Assembly: GCA_002682825.1 (NCBI GenBank)
Contig: NOKP01000007.1
Location: forward strand, 1,240,001-1,304,000
Length of the DNA: 64,000 nucleotides
DNA from: Neonectria sp. B-13
Taxonomy: Eukaryota > Ascomycota > Sordariomycetes > Hypocreales > Nectriaceae
Direction: 5' to 3'
The position numbers were made by a program, and so were the translations under genes. Shown here piece after piece: positions 11,101-22,386 of this stretch (the stretch's first letter is position 1; each line of letters begins with the position of its first letter). The notes beneath the pieces are model-generated. The model had not been told where the DNA came from and ran no database searches. It saw only the letters and a list, made by a program, of their open reading frames with translations.

Positions 11101-11160
11101 CTACAGGGCACTACAGGGCACTACAGGGCACTACAGGGCACTACAGGGCACTACGGGGCC
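11101..11160. repeat. 10-bp tandem repeat (CTACAGGGCA)n
   Basis: Five exact head-to-tail copies of CTACAGGGCA are followed by a sixth altered copy (CTACGGGGCC). Ten base pairs is close to one helical turn and is not a multiple of three, so the array does not keep a coding frame. Confidence 0.95.
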
Positions 11161-12433
11161 ACTCCCGAGTGTTGCAGGGTCTATTACACGCAGGTGGCAG
11201 TGGAGGGCATTACGGAGGGAGATCCGAAGGTTTGCGAGGGGCGGCCCGAACGTCGGGGGGCACTCGCGGAGGCCAGGCAGCTTTTAGTTACCTACGTAGC
11301 CAGGCACGGCGATGATGTTCACAGGGCCGAGAGGAGCCTAAGGGATCTACGAAGGTACGAGATCATGAGAATGTTCTAGCGATTGTCCTCCAGGTAGCGG
11401 CTACATGGGGGTTGGTTGCTACTCCGTGAATCCATGATATTTTAACCCGAAAACCTCTGTCGTCGAGCGGACTGCGAACTAATTACCAAATAATCGGCAG
11501 TTACCCCAGGGGCCCAGGGGCTCAGATACCCGACCCCCAGCCAGGACGGGGACCATTTGGAGAATGCCATGAGGTTAGGAAGAGTCCAGAAGGAGTACTA
11601 ATAAAAGCCCTGCAAAAGTAAACCCAAGCCAACAACGAGGGTGGCGGCTTTTGGTGCCAGTTTAGCGGCTGCCACACCGCCCGCGGCTGACTTTGGCGCG
11701 GTCCATGGGCCTACCAAAAAAGAAAATCCTGCCCCCAAAGGACGGATTTGGCCAACTCCCTCTGCTGCAACGGGAAGGCAAAAACCTAGCAACCGAGAGT
11801 GTTTTTCCGCCAGAGCAGGTTTATGATCTGATCTTTGCTTTCGAAAATCAGCCAAAGCCGAGGGTAAGGTTCTGATTGGGTCCCCGACGACTGCGTCTAC
11901 TCCGTCTACGTGTAATCCCCGTCTGAGTCCCTTCGCCAAGTCTCCGTCCAGTCTCCGTCTACGAAGTACCTAGTCCCGCTTCCTGTCATCACGCCTGGAG
12001 CTTCAGTCTTCGCCCTACCGCCCTGCCCTGTGGTTTTGCTTGCTTCTGTTGCGCCGCCCGTATCCTGGTTCCGCAACGGTTCTTGGTCTGAAAATACGTG
12101 GAATCGCAGATCGGAAGAGCTTCTCTCACCTCACACCCACACACCCTCTCTCCGGCTCGAGCTCATATTGATTGCTGCTACGTGAGCACAGACCAAGCAC
12201 CACCAATTCCGCGGTTGAGATAGGGAATCGCCTGCAAATTCTTTCGTCGCCAGGCCACAGCTCTCAGCCAGCTCAATCCAGCTCGTATCAACTCTTCTCA
12301 GCTCGCTTAGCTCGATTCGATTCCGTCGACCTTCTTACCGCTTCGTCGATATCCGGAGCACTTCTCTAGAGCCCGTCATATCGGTAGAGAATTTTTTGTT
12401 TAGCTTTGAAATCTCATCAAAGTGCGACCAAAG

Positions 12434-13855
12434 ATGCTCTCACAAGACTTCATATCGGCCATCGGCGGCCCTCCCCTCGCCGCCAACACAGCAGTGTCCA
12501 AGGACGTCGGAATATACTCTCATGCTCTCACCCCCTCTCACGCCGTCAAGGCAACTTTCAAGAAGAGCTCCTGCCCGGTCAACTGCCTAGCCGTCAGCGA
12601 CACTCACATCTTCGCCGCCCAGAACCAAAAGGCCCACGTCCACGTTTACTCCCGTCTGCGTGGCAACCAGGAGGCTCTTGTCCCATTCCCAGAACGTATC
12701 CGCAGCTTAGCCCTTGCCGGCCAAGTCTTGGTGCTGGGCACCGCCGAAGGGAGGCTGTTTCTGTGGGAGGTAAGTCAGCCCACTCCATTGCTTCTGTCCG
12801 CCACACGGCGTACAGCATGCTGCAAGCCATTCCTCCTGTATCTGTGTACTTCATACTGACCGACGAAATAGGTGTGCACGGGCCGACAAGTGTCGACTCC
12901 CCCCTGCCATGTCCAGGCTGTCTCTTGCCTGGCTGTCACACCCTATCACATTCTGTCCGGCTCCGACGACTCCAACATCAACGTTTGGTCACTCTCACGT
13001 CTTCTCAGCCTGGACGCCCAGTCTGAGCATGAACCGGAGCTTACGCTATCCAACCACCGCGGTGCAATCACTAGCCTAGTGGCAGGGCCGAGCACCAATT
13101 CTGAGACGAGCATATGCGTCTCTGCAAGTAAGGACAAGACATGCATCGTCTGGAACTTTCGAACCGGCCAGGTTCTTCGGACGTTGCTCTTCCCTGCAGC
13201 ACCTCTCTGCGCCTGCCTCGATCCGAGTGCTCGAGCGCTCTTCGTTTCTTCTGACGACGGCGCGCTCTTCCTTGTCGAGCTGTTTGGCGGTGACAAGCCT
13301 GTTCTGGGTTCCCGGAGTACGGAACCCGCTTCGATTGTCGTGCAGGTCAACGCCCCGCTTGCTGTCTCAGACCCAGAGGCCGGCCAGCCGTCGTGTCTCG
13401 CTCTGACATATGACGGAACTTCGATCCTGTCCGGTCACACCAAGGGCAAAATCTTTCGGTGGAGCCTGGCAGACAACGCCCATCCGACTGAGCTGGTCAA
13501 CCTCAACGCCTCCGTCACCAACCTGTGCTTCGTATCTCCCCTCCCAGCCACACAACCAACCAAGGCTGTCAATATCGTCAAGCCAAACCTGAACCTGAAG
13601 CAGTACGTCTTCACTGCTCAACTAGAGAGTGATTTGGGCTCCAGCACGCGGTTCGGCCAAATGCTTGGTGCTAAAGGTTTCACCTCCCAGTCAATTGAGA
13701 CAGCAATCCCGTCTCTTTTTCCCTCTTCGTCAATTGAAGAGCCGGATGAAGAGCTAGCAACGCAGAATGAGCAATTCTGGGCCATCATCAACAACAACCA
13801 GTCACTCCAGAAACCTGATTTTTATCAGCCTGCTGCCGCTCAAAGCCCCGCATGA
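12434..13855 (+). CDS. IPI3: IPI3/WDR18-type WD40 pre-rRNA processing protein
   Basis: Exons 12434-12769 and 12872-13855 give 439 residues. The 102-nt intron has a GTAAGT donor and TAG acceptor at phase 0 (LFLWE joined to VCTGRQV). WD40-type blades are visible: CPVNCLAVSDTHIFAAQ, SLALAGQVLVLGTAEGRLFLWE, VSCLAVTPYHILSGSDDSNINVWSL, SLVAGPSTNSETSICVSASKDKTCIVWNF and LALTYDGTSILSGHTKGKIFRW. The opening MLSQDFISAI and the blade order match fungal IPI3. In yeast this subunit works with Ipi1 and Rix1 and the ATPase Rea1 in nucleolar/nucleoplasmic 60S maturation and ITS2 processing, and also touches DNA replication licensing. The protein is shorter than yeast Ipi3, as I expect for filamentous fungi. 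Confidence 0.88.
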
Positions 13856-15591
13856 GCGTGGCATTGATGCAAGAGACGCCGCCACGCCCGCAAGCGATGC
13901 AACCGTCCTACGTCCAGGTTCCGCTTCACAGCAGCACATGTCGGTTCCCTTGCATGTTTTGAGCCTCCGGGGCTCGAGCGCCATTGGCTGCACAGCATGC
14001 ATGTGAGATCCGACCTGTAGACCGCTCGGATGGCTCTTATGCCCTTCTGGTGTCCCTTGCCTGGCGCACTACTTCAAGCTGCCAGACTGACACTGCAAGC
14101 CGTGCATCGCGAATTATGATACAGTCTGCTAGCAGGCATGGGTCGAGGTTACAGGCCCATTCGGTCTATGAGCGCAGACCCATCCGCAGGGACCTTGCTT
14201 GGTGGTACAAAGGCGAATACCGGTGTGTGACGCTCTGTAACCTGTCAAACATAAACCCTGGGCATTAGTTCTCAGGCCTCTATACTTTTGCAATCGGGAT
14301 TGGACGTCCAGGATGCACTACTGCGGTGTTTACACTAGAAACTGTTGCCCAGCATGAGGATCATGGTGACCGCCCCAGTTTCGGTATGTCCGACACGAAC
14401 TCCGCTGCCTCCTGATCAGCCGATGCAGCCGAGCATGAGAGTAAATGCAGCATGTCTTACCATAGGTTCCTACGCTAGCAGTTAATAGCTCGAATGGCCA
14501 TGATCTATTTGCTCGTCTGAAATTAAAGGGCGTTTCAATTGCTGTGGTTTACTATCCGATACTGTTCAAGAAAGCAGCAGTCCGAGTTCCGTATTTCTCA
14601 CGTGTCACAAATCATACGGTCACTCCTTGCAATTGGCGAAATGTCACTCGTGTATGTCACCCCTACAATTCATTGAGGGCAAGGGAAGTTACATCGGCTG
14701 CCCCTAAGGTCTCATCAAGACCCAGATAATGAGGGGCAGATGGAATCTAGATTTCAAGTGCAAACGCCCCTGAGCAGCAGCTGAGAACAAGCAATACTGC
14801 TCACCTACGGGGAGATCGCGGGGTTGCAGCTTGGATCGATCGATTCAGCAACGTGGGAAACTAGGGTCATCGCAAACTGGGGACTTTCAACCGACGTTGC
14901 ATCGAATGGCACCAGGATGACCAACGTGCTTTTTCCCATGATCCTTGATTGGCTTAGTCGGAGTGCGAAGGATAGAGCTTCTTAAGTTGCTCAGCACGCT
15001 TGATAAAGCGGGTCAAGGTAAGGGAGGGTCAGGCCTACTCTGTTTTGTCACAAGCTCGCGATCAGAATACCGTAATTGTACGAAACACTTGCTTGGGGCT
15101 TCTCATCACCTGTGGCCATCTGTTCAAGCCCCAAGTTTTGAAGGGATAAACTGTACGGCCAAGAGGCGCTGCTAGACACGCAATGGCAAGGCACCCATCA
15201 TTGGGCGTGTCATCCTCTGTCTGTATCTATCACTAGTTATTGGTGTACAACAGCGGAGGCGAATTCAAGAGCTCCGAAGAGGCCGAAGGCAACATGATGA
15301 CTGTCCGTGGAATCAAAAAGCCGATCTTGCTGGTACCTCCGGGCGCCGGGGCGGCGCAATCATACTACCAATCAACACATTCGCACTGTACGGTCGCACA
15401 TTATATTATGCTCTTACAGTGTATCTTTGCCCGGATGTATTTCTCCAGGCGGAATGTCCGGCCGGAACGGCAAATTTCTCCGCGCCGACTAACACCGAGC
15501 CCCATCACCAAAGGTCTTGCATCATCGGTCATCCAAAAGCCAGTCGCGAACTCTTTCACTGCCGACCCTCTCAACCACATCCACCCCAAGA
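13856..15591. other. Intergenic between IPI3 and ISD11
   Basis: 1.7 kb of non-repetitive sequence with no supported gene. The last few hundred bases before 15592 are the presumed ISD11 promoter. The 15240-15953 frame that starts inside it runs through ISD11 intron 1 and is treated as chance. Confidence 0.6.
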
Positions 15592-16172
15592 ATGTCTGTC
15601 GTTGGCACTTTGAAGGGCGAAATGCCGCAGCAAGTACGATCACTCGTAAGTCGCCCGCTCCTCCCCTTTGTCCGGGCGCTCCCCAGGATGCCCTGGCCCA
15701 GCCAGTTTCCCACACAGGGTCGCAGGCTCAATCAGGGCGTGAATGCCGGCGACTTCGGATACCCCATTGTGGGCGGATTTTATGGCTAATACATGGTCCC
15801 CGATACAGTACCGCCAATTATTACGGCAAGGCGAGCAATTTGCCGCCTACAACTTCCGCGAGTATGCGAAGCGACGAACGAGAGATTCATTCCGGGAGAA
15901 TATTGCCGAACGGGACCCGCGCAAGGTCCAGGAGCTGGTTCAGAAGGGTTTGAAGGAACTACAGGGCCTGAAGGTACGTGGTGATGTTGCGGTTGGCAGT
16001 CAAAACGGACCAAGGTTAACAATTGGAACAGCGGCAAACAGTCATCAGCCAGTTCTACGAGCTGGATCGCTTAGTCGTTGAGGGATCACTCTCGGTACGT
16101 GTATATCTCCATGGACTAAATGTTCACTCGACATACTAACCTAGAGACTAGACCAAGCAGGCGCACAGCTAA
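15592..16172 (+). CDS. ISD11: ISD11/LYRM4 mitochondrial Fe-S cluster assembly LYR protein
   Basis: Four short exons, 15592-15645, 15809-15973, 16032-16094 and 16152-16172, encode 100 residues. Introns are 163, 58 and 57 nt with donors GTAAGT, GTACGT and GTACGT, and all junctions are phase 0. The product has the LYR signature at residues 18-20 followed by [20 protein letters not shown] and RTRDSFREN, then [16 protein letters not shown] and DRLVVEG, which is the full LYRM4/Isd11 profile. Isd11 binds and stabilises the cysteine desulfurase Nfs1 together with acyl carrier protein in the mitochondrial matrix, and it is essential in yeast. The LYR triplet is split by intron 1 (L18 | Y19). If intron 3 were retained, translation would run 15 codons further to a different tail, so the last six residues are the least certain part. 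Confidence 0.9.
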
Positions 16173-16976
16173 GGGGAGGTTGCGAGCAGAAGAAGCACGG
16201 GTATATCACACCCTGGTTGCGATCAGTCAGGAGGCTCACAGGTGCGCATAGACACGACTGATCTCGCCGAGCTGGAACAAAGTCTTCGTCGACGAACAAA
16301 AAAGGAAATGAAAGGGAGTGTATAGTAGGAACTGGACGGCAATGTATATCTATCGGATACCACAGACTGCGGCTGGAGGGCAGCCACAGGTTATACAGGG
16401 GCTGCACGAAGGGGATGAAGACAAGGGCACGTCATATTTGGGATATTAGACGGCGGACCTCAATTCTGAGAGCAATTCAATTCTCTTCGCTCTATATCAA
16501 ACGGAAGAGTGGCGGAAGAGATTCCTCGAGGGAACGGACGCCGGGATATCGCAACTTCCCTGCGCCCCACTACTCTCCAGCCCTCATGAGGCTCGGCGAA
16601 GCTGGAATATAGACAGTTCTAGAAACACTCAGCTCAATCCACCCATCATTCCCATCTAAGTCCCACATTCTCAATAGGGTATCTACTGGGCGCTCCGCGA
16701 TCTATCCCTGACGAGTTCAAAGCTCCATTAAAAGTTCGCGATGATTATGTCATCATTAACTGGCCTATGATTGGTTAGAATTGCAACACCAGTCCTCACG
16801 CTCGTCGCGACAAAAGCTCAGCCTCTCTCAGCCTCCTTCGAAACAAACCAAGCCAGCATCGCAGCTGGCGCATTGCACGACACTTGCGACAGGACCAATC
16901 GCGACGGTCTTTTATTTCGACCTAATTCTATCGATATTTTTTTTATCTGGGCAGCTGTGCTCTAACGTCCGCCAAG
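16173..16976. other. Intergenic between ISD11 and the acidic repeat gene
   Basis: 800 bp upstream of the ATG at 16977, with a T-rich tract (16935-16945) shortly before it, as often seen in fungal leaders. No gene was found. Confidence 0.6.
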
Positions 16977-19817
16977 ATGGCTCCAGGCGTGGGTGCCTAC
17001 ATGGTGGCTTGATTGTCGCGGCTTCAACTAACTGTGATGCACAGACGCGACGCGCGAATCGTAGCGGATACGCCGAGCACGACGACTTTGAAGGTACGAC
17101 CGCGTTGTTTGCGGATTGCGACAGCTACTGATTGTCACCAGGTCTCCCAGTGCGACAATGGCGTCACGACTGGGTCAACGTCGCGCCGCCCCCCCAACAG
17201 GAGCAACAGCAACAGAACGACATCTGGTCGATCGACCTCCTCCATGGCATGCCGAAAGACTCGAGTCTCCTGCCGCCGCATAGCCAGGAACTGCTGCTTG
17301 CTGCCCGGTCTGGCAGGCTCTACAAACGTCCCGCCCCAGTCGAGGAGGAAGAGACTGACCCCGACGCGATCCCCGACAAGCCCGAAAAGAAGGAAGAGGA
17401 CGACAGCGCCAAAGGCTTCAGCATCAAGCTGTGGAAGCAGCTTCCCCGAAATGTCGAGGCTCCGGCCGTCTCGCACTTGGCGAAGCGCAGAAAGAACACC
17501 GTGACCATCGCCAGCAAGACGATCGAAGACAGGGTCCAAGGGCCTACGGTCACTAGGGCGACCGTGAAAAGGACTGACGCTTCTGGAAACCAATACACGG
17601 AGGAAGTGACCCTGGCGGATGGCCAGTATGTAGACGGCGAGATCCTTTCGACCAGGATCGAGCCGGCGGCGGGTCTCAACGGCCAGTCTGCGGTCGCGAT
17701 ACCTCAGCCCACAAGGAGAAGGCCGCCTCCCCCGAAGAGAAAGTCCAAGGCTGGCCCTGGCCGAGGAAAGAAGAAGGCCAGAGCTCCTCTCCTCGGTGCA
17801 GGACAACCACCAGCGACCGGAGTCCCAGCAAATGGCTCTGCGCCTCCATCTACAGTTAAGCCCGAGCCGGCTGGCGAAAACGTAAGATTTCCCACATCGC
17901 TTCGTACGCCAGGACGCTAACAATCCACAGGGCATCAAACAAGAGGCCGACGATAATACGAACCAGGACAGCGAGATGGCCGATGGCGATGACGATGATG
18001 ACGATGACGACGACGAGGGCGACGACGGTGACGATGGCGAAGACGGCGAGGAAGGTGGCGAGACACCAGCCGAGAGTACTCATCACGAGAGTACCAACGG
18101 TGAAGGCGACAAGGCTCAGGACCATGAAATGATGGATGCTGTGCCGGCTATTGAAACCTCCGCACCCGATCGTCCCGATGTTGAAATGGGCGACAACGAG
18201 GTTCCATCAGAACCGCCGGCACCTCCCAACCCTCTCAGCTTGCCACTTCCTCCTCTGAACTTGTCGCCCGGCTTGTCAAGGCTTGAAGGCAGCCCGCTGA
18301 AGAATGTCATTATGCCCTCCCCCACTTCAGAGGTTCCTCCACATATCTCGCTTGAGACTCCATCGACAACACAGCCTGCTGTTCGGGAAGTTGAAACCGC
18401 CGAGACTACGACTGTAGTCAAGCCGGCCATCACTGAGCCGGCCATCACTGAGTCGGCCGTAACTGAGCCGACCGTCACTGAGCCCGCCGTCACTGAGCCC
18501 GCCGTCACTGAGCCCGCCGTCACTGAGCCTGCCATCCCTGAGCCGACTATCCCTGAGCCGACTATTACTGAGCCGACTATCACTGAGCCGACCATCCCTG
18601 AGCCAGTAACGACTAAGTCGGCCACGGTTGAGCCTCCGTCAGCCGTCACCGCACTAGAGTTCAACATCGAAAACGTCGTTCCCAAGACTGAGTCTCCAAA
18701 GGATGAGACCCTATTGCCTCCTCCATACGAGGAAGTCGGCAACATCGCGACCACGCCCTCTGCCAATGGCTCAGTGAGCATGGGCACAGACGTTGAAGAG
18801 AAGCCCGTCGAGGAAGCCGAAGCCGTCAATCAAATGCTTTCAGAGGAGCCGCCTTTGGAGCAAGAGGATACCACCATGACCGAGGACACCGTTAAGCAAG
18901 AGTATTCCGCGTCTGCGAGCTTTGTCGTTTCCGAATCTGCAGAGGTCCCTGCCACCGAGCCCGCAACAGGTGATGAGTTCAAGGAGGCCGAGGCACCTGT
19001 TGAGCCTACCCCTGAGGCAAGGCCAGCCTCGCCTGCGAATGACGACGTCTCGATGGTCATGGACGCCTTTGAGGAGCCCGACTTGCTTGGTGGACTACTT
19101 GGCGAGCTGGACCGCCAGGTCGATGAGAGCATGGAGATGGATGCTCCAGCACCAGAACCGGTGGCGGAGCCTGCCTCTGAATCATCCCCTCAACCGGTTC
19201 CTGAGGCCGCCCCTGAGGCCGCCGAGGCCGCCGAACCCGCCGTCGAGGCTGTGCTTGAAAATGAAACTGTCGTTGAACCTGTCGTCGAACCCGTCGTCGG
19301 ACCCGTCGTCGAACAAGTCATCGAAACCATCCTCGAAACCATCGTCGAGCCTATCGCCGAGTCTACCGTCGAGTCTGTCGTCGAGTCTATCGTCGAGCCT
19401 GTTGTCGAGTCTATCGTCGAGCCTGTTGTCGAGTCTATCGTCGAGCCTGCTGTCGAGCCTATCGTCGAGTCTGTTATCGACCCTGTTGTTGAACTCGCCA
19501 TCGAACCTGCCGGCGATTCGAATACTGAGACTAAAACTGAACCTGAACCTGAACCTCCGACTGAGCTAGTTCTCGGGTCTATATCTGAAATTACACCTGT
19601 ATCCGTGGAGCTGACAGAGTCGACTAAGCCTTCAGAGCCCCCTGTGCAGGAGTCAGAAAACCCTGAGGAAAAGAAGACCGAGATAGAAGAGACGACCCTC
19701 GAGGGGCCAGCTCCTGCGGTGACCCCCGATGTGCCGGCCCAGGAAGCCCCCGCAGCGGAACCACTTGCAGAGGCACCACCCGTCGAGGAGAGGAAAGAGG
19801 ATGTTCCGGCATCCTAG
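16977..19817 (+). CDS. Acidic, repeat-rich protein, probably nuclear, function unknown
   Basis: Exons 16977-16988, 17045-17093, 17142-17881 and 17931-19817 give 895 residues. Introns are 56, 48 and 49 nt, with a 12-nt first exon (MAPG). Splicing joins [11 protein letters not shown] to [13 protein letters not shown]. The N-terminal 130 residues look like the conserved part ([36 protein letters not shown]). A basic stretch near residues 220-245 ([20 protein letters not shown]) could be a nuclear localisation or DNA-binding segment, and an Asp/Glu run follows at about 282-305. The rest is acidic and low-complexity with two internal repeat arrays, listed separately. A short motif, [20 protein letters not shown], stands out between them. 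Histone-chaperone or chromatin roles are plausible from charge alone, but I recognise no family. The 12-nt exon is the weakest part of the model. Confidence 0.72.
18426..18605 (+). repeat. 15-bp coding minisatellite (12 pentapeptides)
   Basis: Twelve in-frame 15-bp units encode variants of [AT][IV][TP]E[PS], such as AVTEP, AITEP and TIPEP. Three central units are nearly identical at the DNA level (GCCGTCACTGAGCCC), which suggests recent slippage or unequal exchange. Confidence 0.92.
19269..19508 (+). repeat. 12-bp coding minisatellite (20 tetrapeptides)
   Basis: Twenty in-frame 12-bp units encode tetrapeptides around the theme [VI]VE[PS]. In the 19380-19455 part, alternate units form near-perfect 24-bp repeats (IVEP-VVES), pointing to a later higher-order duplication. 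Confidence 0.9.
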
Positions 19818-20149
19818 GCGCCGTTGCTTGGAGAATTGAAAGAGGAGTACATCGCTGGTATAAGAGGGTTTCGCCAAAGACTACTGTTTTGGATAGACAG
19901 ATGGTCAGGATTGTTGGGTCAATCTTAGATTGATGCTTTCGTTATTATTTGCGCTGGGATGTCTACAATACGGAGAATGGGCTGGGTGGGAGTTTTTGTA
20001 CAACAGAATCATGCTACTGGACGGAACGTAATCCTGGGTTAGAGTTCAGAGAATGAACGGCCGTTGCAGCAGATGATTTGAACTCGGTGTTTCAAACGAT
20101 TGTGGGTGTATATGCTCTACTTTAGGTGAAAGCATCGATGCAGACGCTT
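19818..20149. other. Short intergenic, convergent 3' flanks
   Basis: Tail-to-tail spacer between the acidic repeat gene and the membrane protein gene. Nothing notable was seen. Confidence 0.6.
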
Positions 20150-21273
20150 CTAAATCGATGTTATCGTGGGTCGGTTTCGGATTCCTTGTCCCTCCACGTC
20201 CTGCATCGCAGTGCTCCTCCCGACAGGGCTCTCTCCAGCTGCGCCGGCCATCTCGGGCAGCGCATACCGGCCGTGTACACGGAACCCGTGAGCATGGGCA
20301 TTACTCAGCCCCAGCAGCGCAGCACTCAGTATCAACAAGCCCACCAGGACGATGGCGCCGGCCTGTGTCATATTTCCGCTCAGCGCGGCGACGAGGTACA
20401 CGATCAGCTTGGCGGCGGCCTCGAGGTAGCCGTCGAGGTAGGTCTGCGCGCGCAGCCAGGCCTGTGTGGTGAGAGCCTGCAGGTCTGCGTCGACACCGCG
20501 CAGGCGCACGGTGTGGCCGCCGCCGAGATCGATGCGGTACTCGGTGACGTGGTGGTCTGGCGCCGGCGTCGTCGTGGCCGGTGGTGAGGCGCGGTGCTTG
20601 ATGGCCCAGATGTTGAGGATGCGCGAGAGGATGAGCGCGAAGAGGATGGAGAGGCCCCACCAGTCCTCGAAGATCGTCATGAAGGTGATAGAGGCGACGG
20701 AGAGGACTGGGCTGATGAGGTACAGCAGATGGCTGAGCCAGTCTAGGTCGGGGGGCGAGATGTCGTGATACTCGGCGGCGTTCTCATGCGCCATCTTCCG
20801 TCCCCGTCTGAGCAGTCCACGGAGTCGTTTTCCCATCTCCCACTCTCCCACAGAACCCACATCAAGCGTCACAAGTCCGTTCCCTCCGTCTCGGCACAGC
20901 CTCATCAGATAATTCACGGTGACAACGTTCTTGATGCCATACCGCCTCTCCGCGCCCCCAGCCAAGGCCGGCACCGTGGACAAGGCGACCAGCCCCACGG
21001 GAGCCTCGCGATCTAGATCCTCGCAGGCCTGCTGGTAGTGTAAGCCCGGCGCGAGCACGAGAGCATCCAGCCAAGACGAGCCGCCGGTGAGAGCGGTGCG
21101 GTGGGCGACGGTGCGGAGGTCGGCGAGGGCGAGGAGGCCGCTGGCGGAGAGGGAGAGGTTTGGGATCGGGGTGGTGGACCAGGAGTGGATAAGGGATCTA
21201 GGGGAGATCTGCCATTTTGTGTTGTTAGTCGTGGCTTGATAGCGGCAAAGTAGACTGTTGGCCTTGCCTCCAT
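20150..21273 (-). CDS. Uncharacterised fungal integral membrane protein
   Basis: Two exons, complement(21256..21273) and complement(20150..21208), give 358 residues. The long frame lacks an early ATG. The only good start is the ATG at 21273, which gives MEARPT and joins phase 0 to ISPRSLIHSW after a 47-nt intron with a perfect CTAAC branch site and CAG acceptor. The donor (GTCTAC) is weak. The N-terminal half is soluble-looking (WLDALVLAPGLHYQQACEDL, AERRYGIKNVVTVNYLMRL). The second half has two hydrophobic pairs: SHLLYLISPVLSVASITFM with WGLSILFALILSRILNIW near residues 180-225, and AAAKLIVYLVAALSG with AGAIVLVGLLILSAALLG near 285-320. A small soluble domain sits between the pairs. I recognise no family and assign no function. 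Confidence 0.68.
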
Positions 21274-21964
21274 GATAGTCTTGGCGTTGCTGGCACGAGA
21301 TACAAAACCTGTGCTCTGAGGCCCGACTAGTCAAAACCCAGTACAGACCGATGGAAAAAGATTTGATAGAAATCTCATTGAACTTTTTGTTACTCCGTCT
21401 CTTTGAAAAAGGCTTTAAGATGAGACCGAGAAACTGGACTCAACACAGGGAAGGAAATCAAGCATCACATGTCGCTGTAGGCCAGCCATCCGAGCCCCGT
21501 CTTCCGAAAAGGGCAGAAAGCCACTGTATCAAATTTCGCTGGATGACTTCCTGCATATGTCTGTAAATTTTCATCAAGTGCGCCGACGAGGTGGATGTCT
21601 GACGTCGTAATGTTGGCACGGGACTTGTAGTCTCGAGGCCTGGGGAGAGGTCCCATGACACAGTGCATCAACCACGGGAAGACAAGCTACCATGTAAATT
21701 GCCGCGTCATGACAGTCTGAGATAAATATGCCTCAACGATGTTAGGGGTAACTTATTCCTTGTTTGGTCATATCCAGTGCCCCAGATGGTCAAATGCTAC
21801 AGTCTACATGGCGGCGTAGATGGTACGCAAATGGTGTCGAAAAGAGCCCACCCGAATACCACCCGCCATGACCCAGTGTGACAGACAAAATGATGGGGAC
21901 GAAGCTGGAAAACTACAAAAAATGCAAAAAGAGAACCCTGAGTGGGAAGGGTTCAGAATCTATT
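21274..21964. other. Intergenic, membrane-protein promoter and tRNA 3' flank
   Basis: Upstream region of the minus-strand membrane protein gene and downstream of the tRNA. No gene was seen. Confidence 0.55.
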
Positions 21965-22092
21965 CGACACAGACAGGATTCGAACCTGCGATCCCTAGGG
22001 AATCAGATATCTCGTCCTCTTTACTATTGGATCGGAATCCCTTTTCAAGAGGCGCTTCAAGTCTGACGCCTTAACCACTCGGCCACTGTGTC
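21965..22092 (-). tRNA. tRNA-Ser(UGA) with a 47-nt intron
   Basis: On the minus strand the acceptor stem GACACAG (22092-22086) pairs with CTGTGTC (21972-21966), followed by discriminator G at 21965, typical of tRNA-Ser. The D arm reads GGCCGAGTGGTTAAGGC. The anticodon stem TCAGA/TCTGA encloses the loop C-T-TGA-A-A, giving anticodon UGA. A long variable arm (class II) and the T arm GGTTCGAATCC follow. The intron (22009-22055) sits one base 3' of the anticodon, the canonical nuclear position. The gene has no 3' CCA, as expected for a eukaryotic tRNA gene. Confidence 0.95.
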
Positions 22093-22386
22093 TGGATTGG
22101 CGGATGATCATCCGAATGTGAAAATTGTGGAGAGATTGCGTACTATATTGCCTAGGATTTGCGAGCACGAGTGGAGTCTGCGCGATCAATCTCCCATTCC
22201 AGCAACCTGTCTGTCTGTTGGTAAGAGGTATCAAACTGAGTCACGAGGCTTAACTAGGAGGCAAATGCTATGGATTTAGTACCGCTACATGTGACTTTGA
22301 TCGACAGTTACAAGTTTATTTACCAACTCTAAGTCTATGTATAGTTCTACCAACTTTCTACCATCATCTAATTTCAGAGCCCAAGA

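Larger units (their letters stand above)
8954..12433. other. 3.5 kb divergent intergenic region
   Basis: This separates the 705-residue protein gene (-) from IPI3 (+). It holds four exact copies of the palindromic 9-mer (9777, the inverted pair at 10438/10449, and 11960) and a 10-bp tandem repeat at 11101-11160. The last 500 bp are C/T-rich, as expected of a fungal promoter and leader. No open frame here has convincing coding character. Confidence 0.6.

Noticed and set aside
15240..15953. 237-codon frame overlapping ISD11
   Set aside because: It runs through ISD11 exon 1, intron 1 and part of exon 2 in another frame, and its start is non-ATG.
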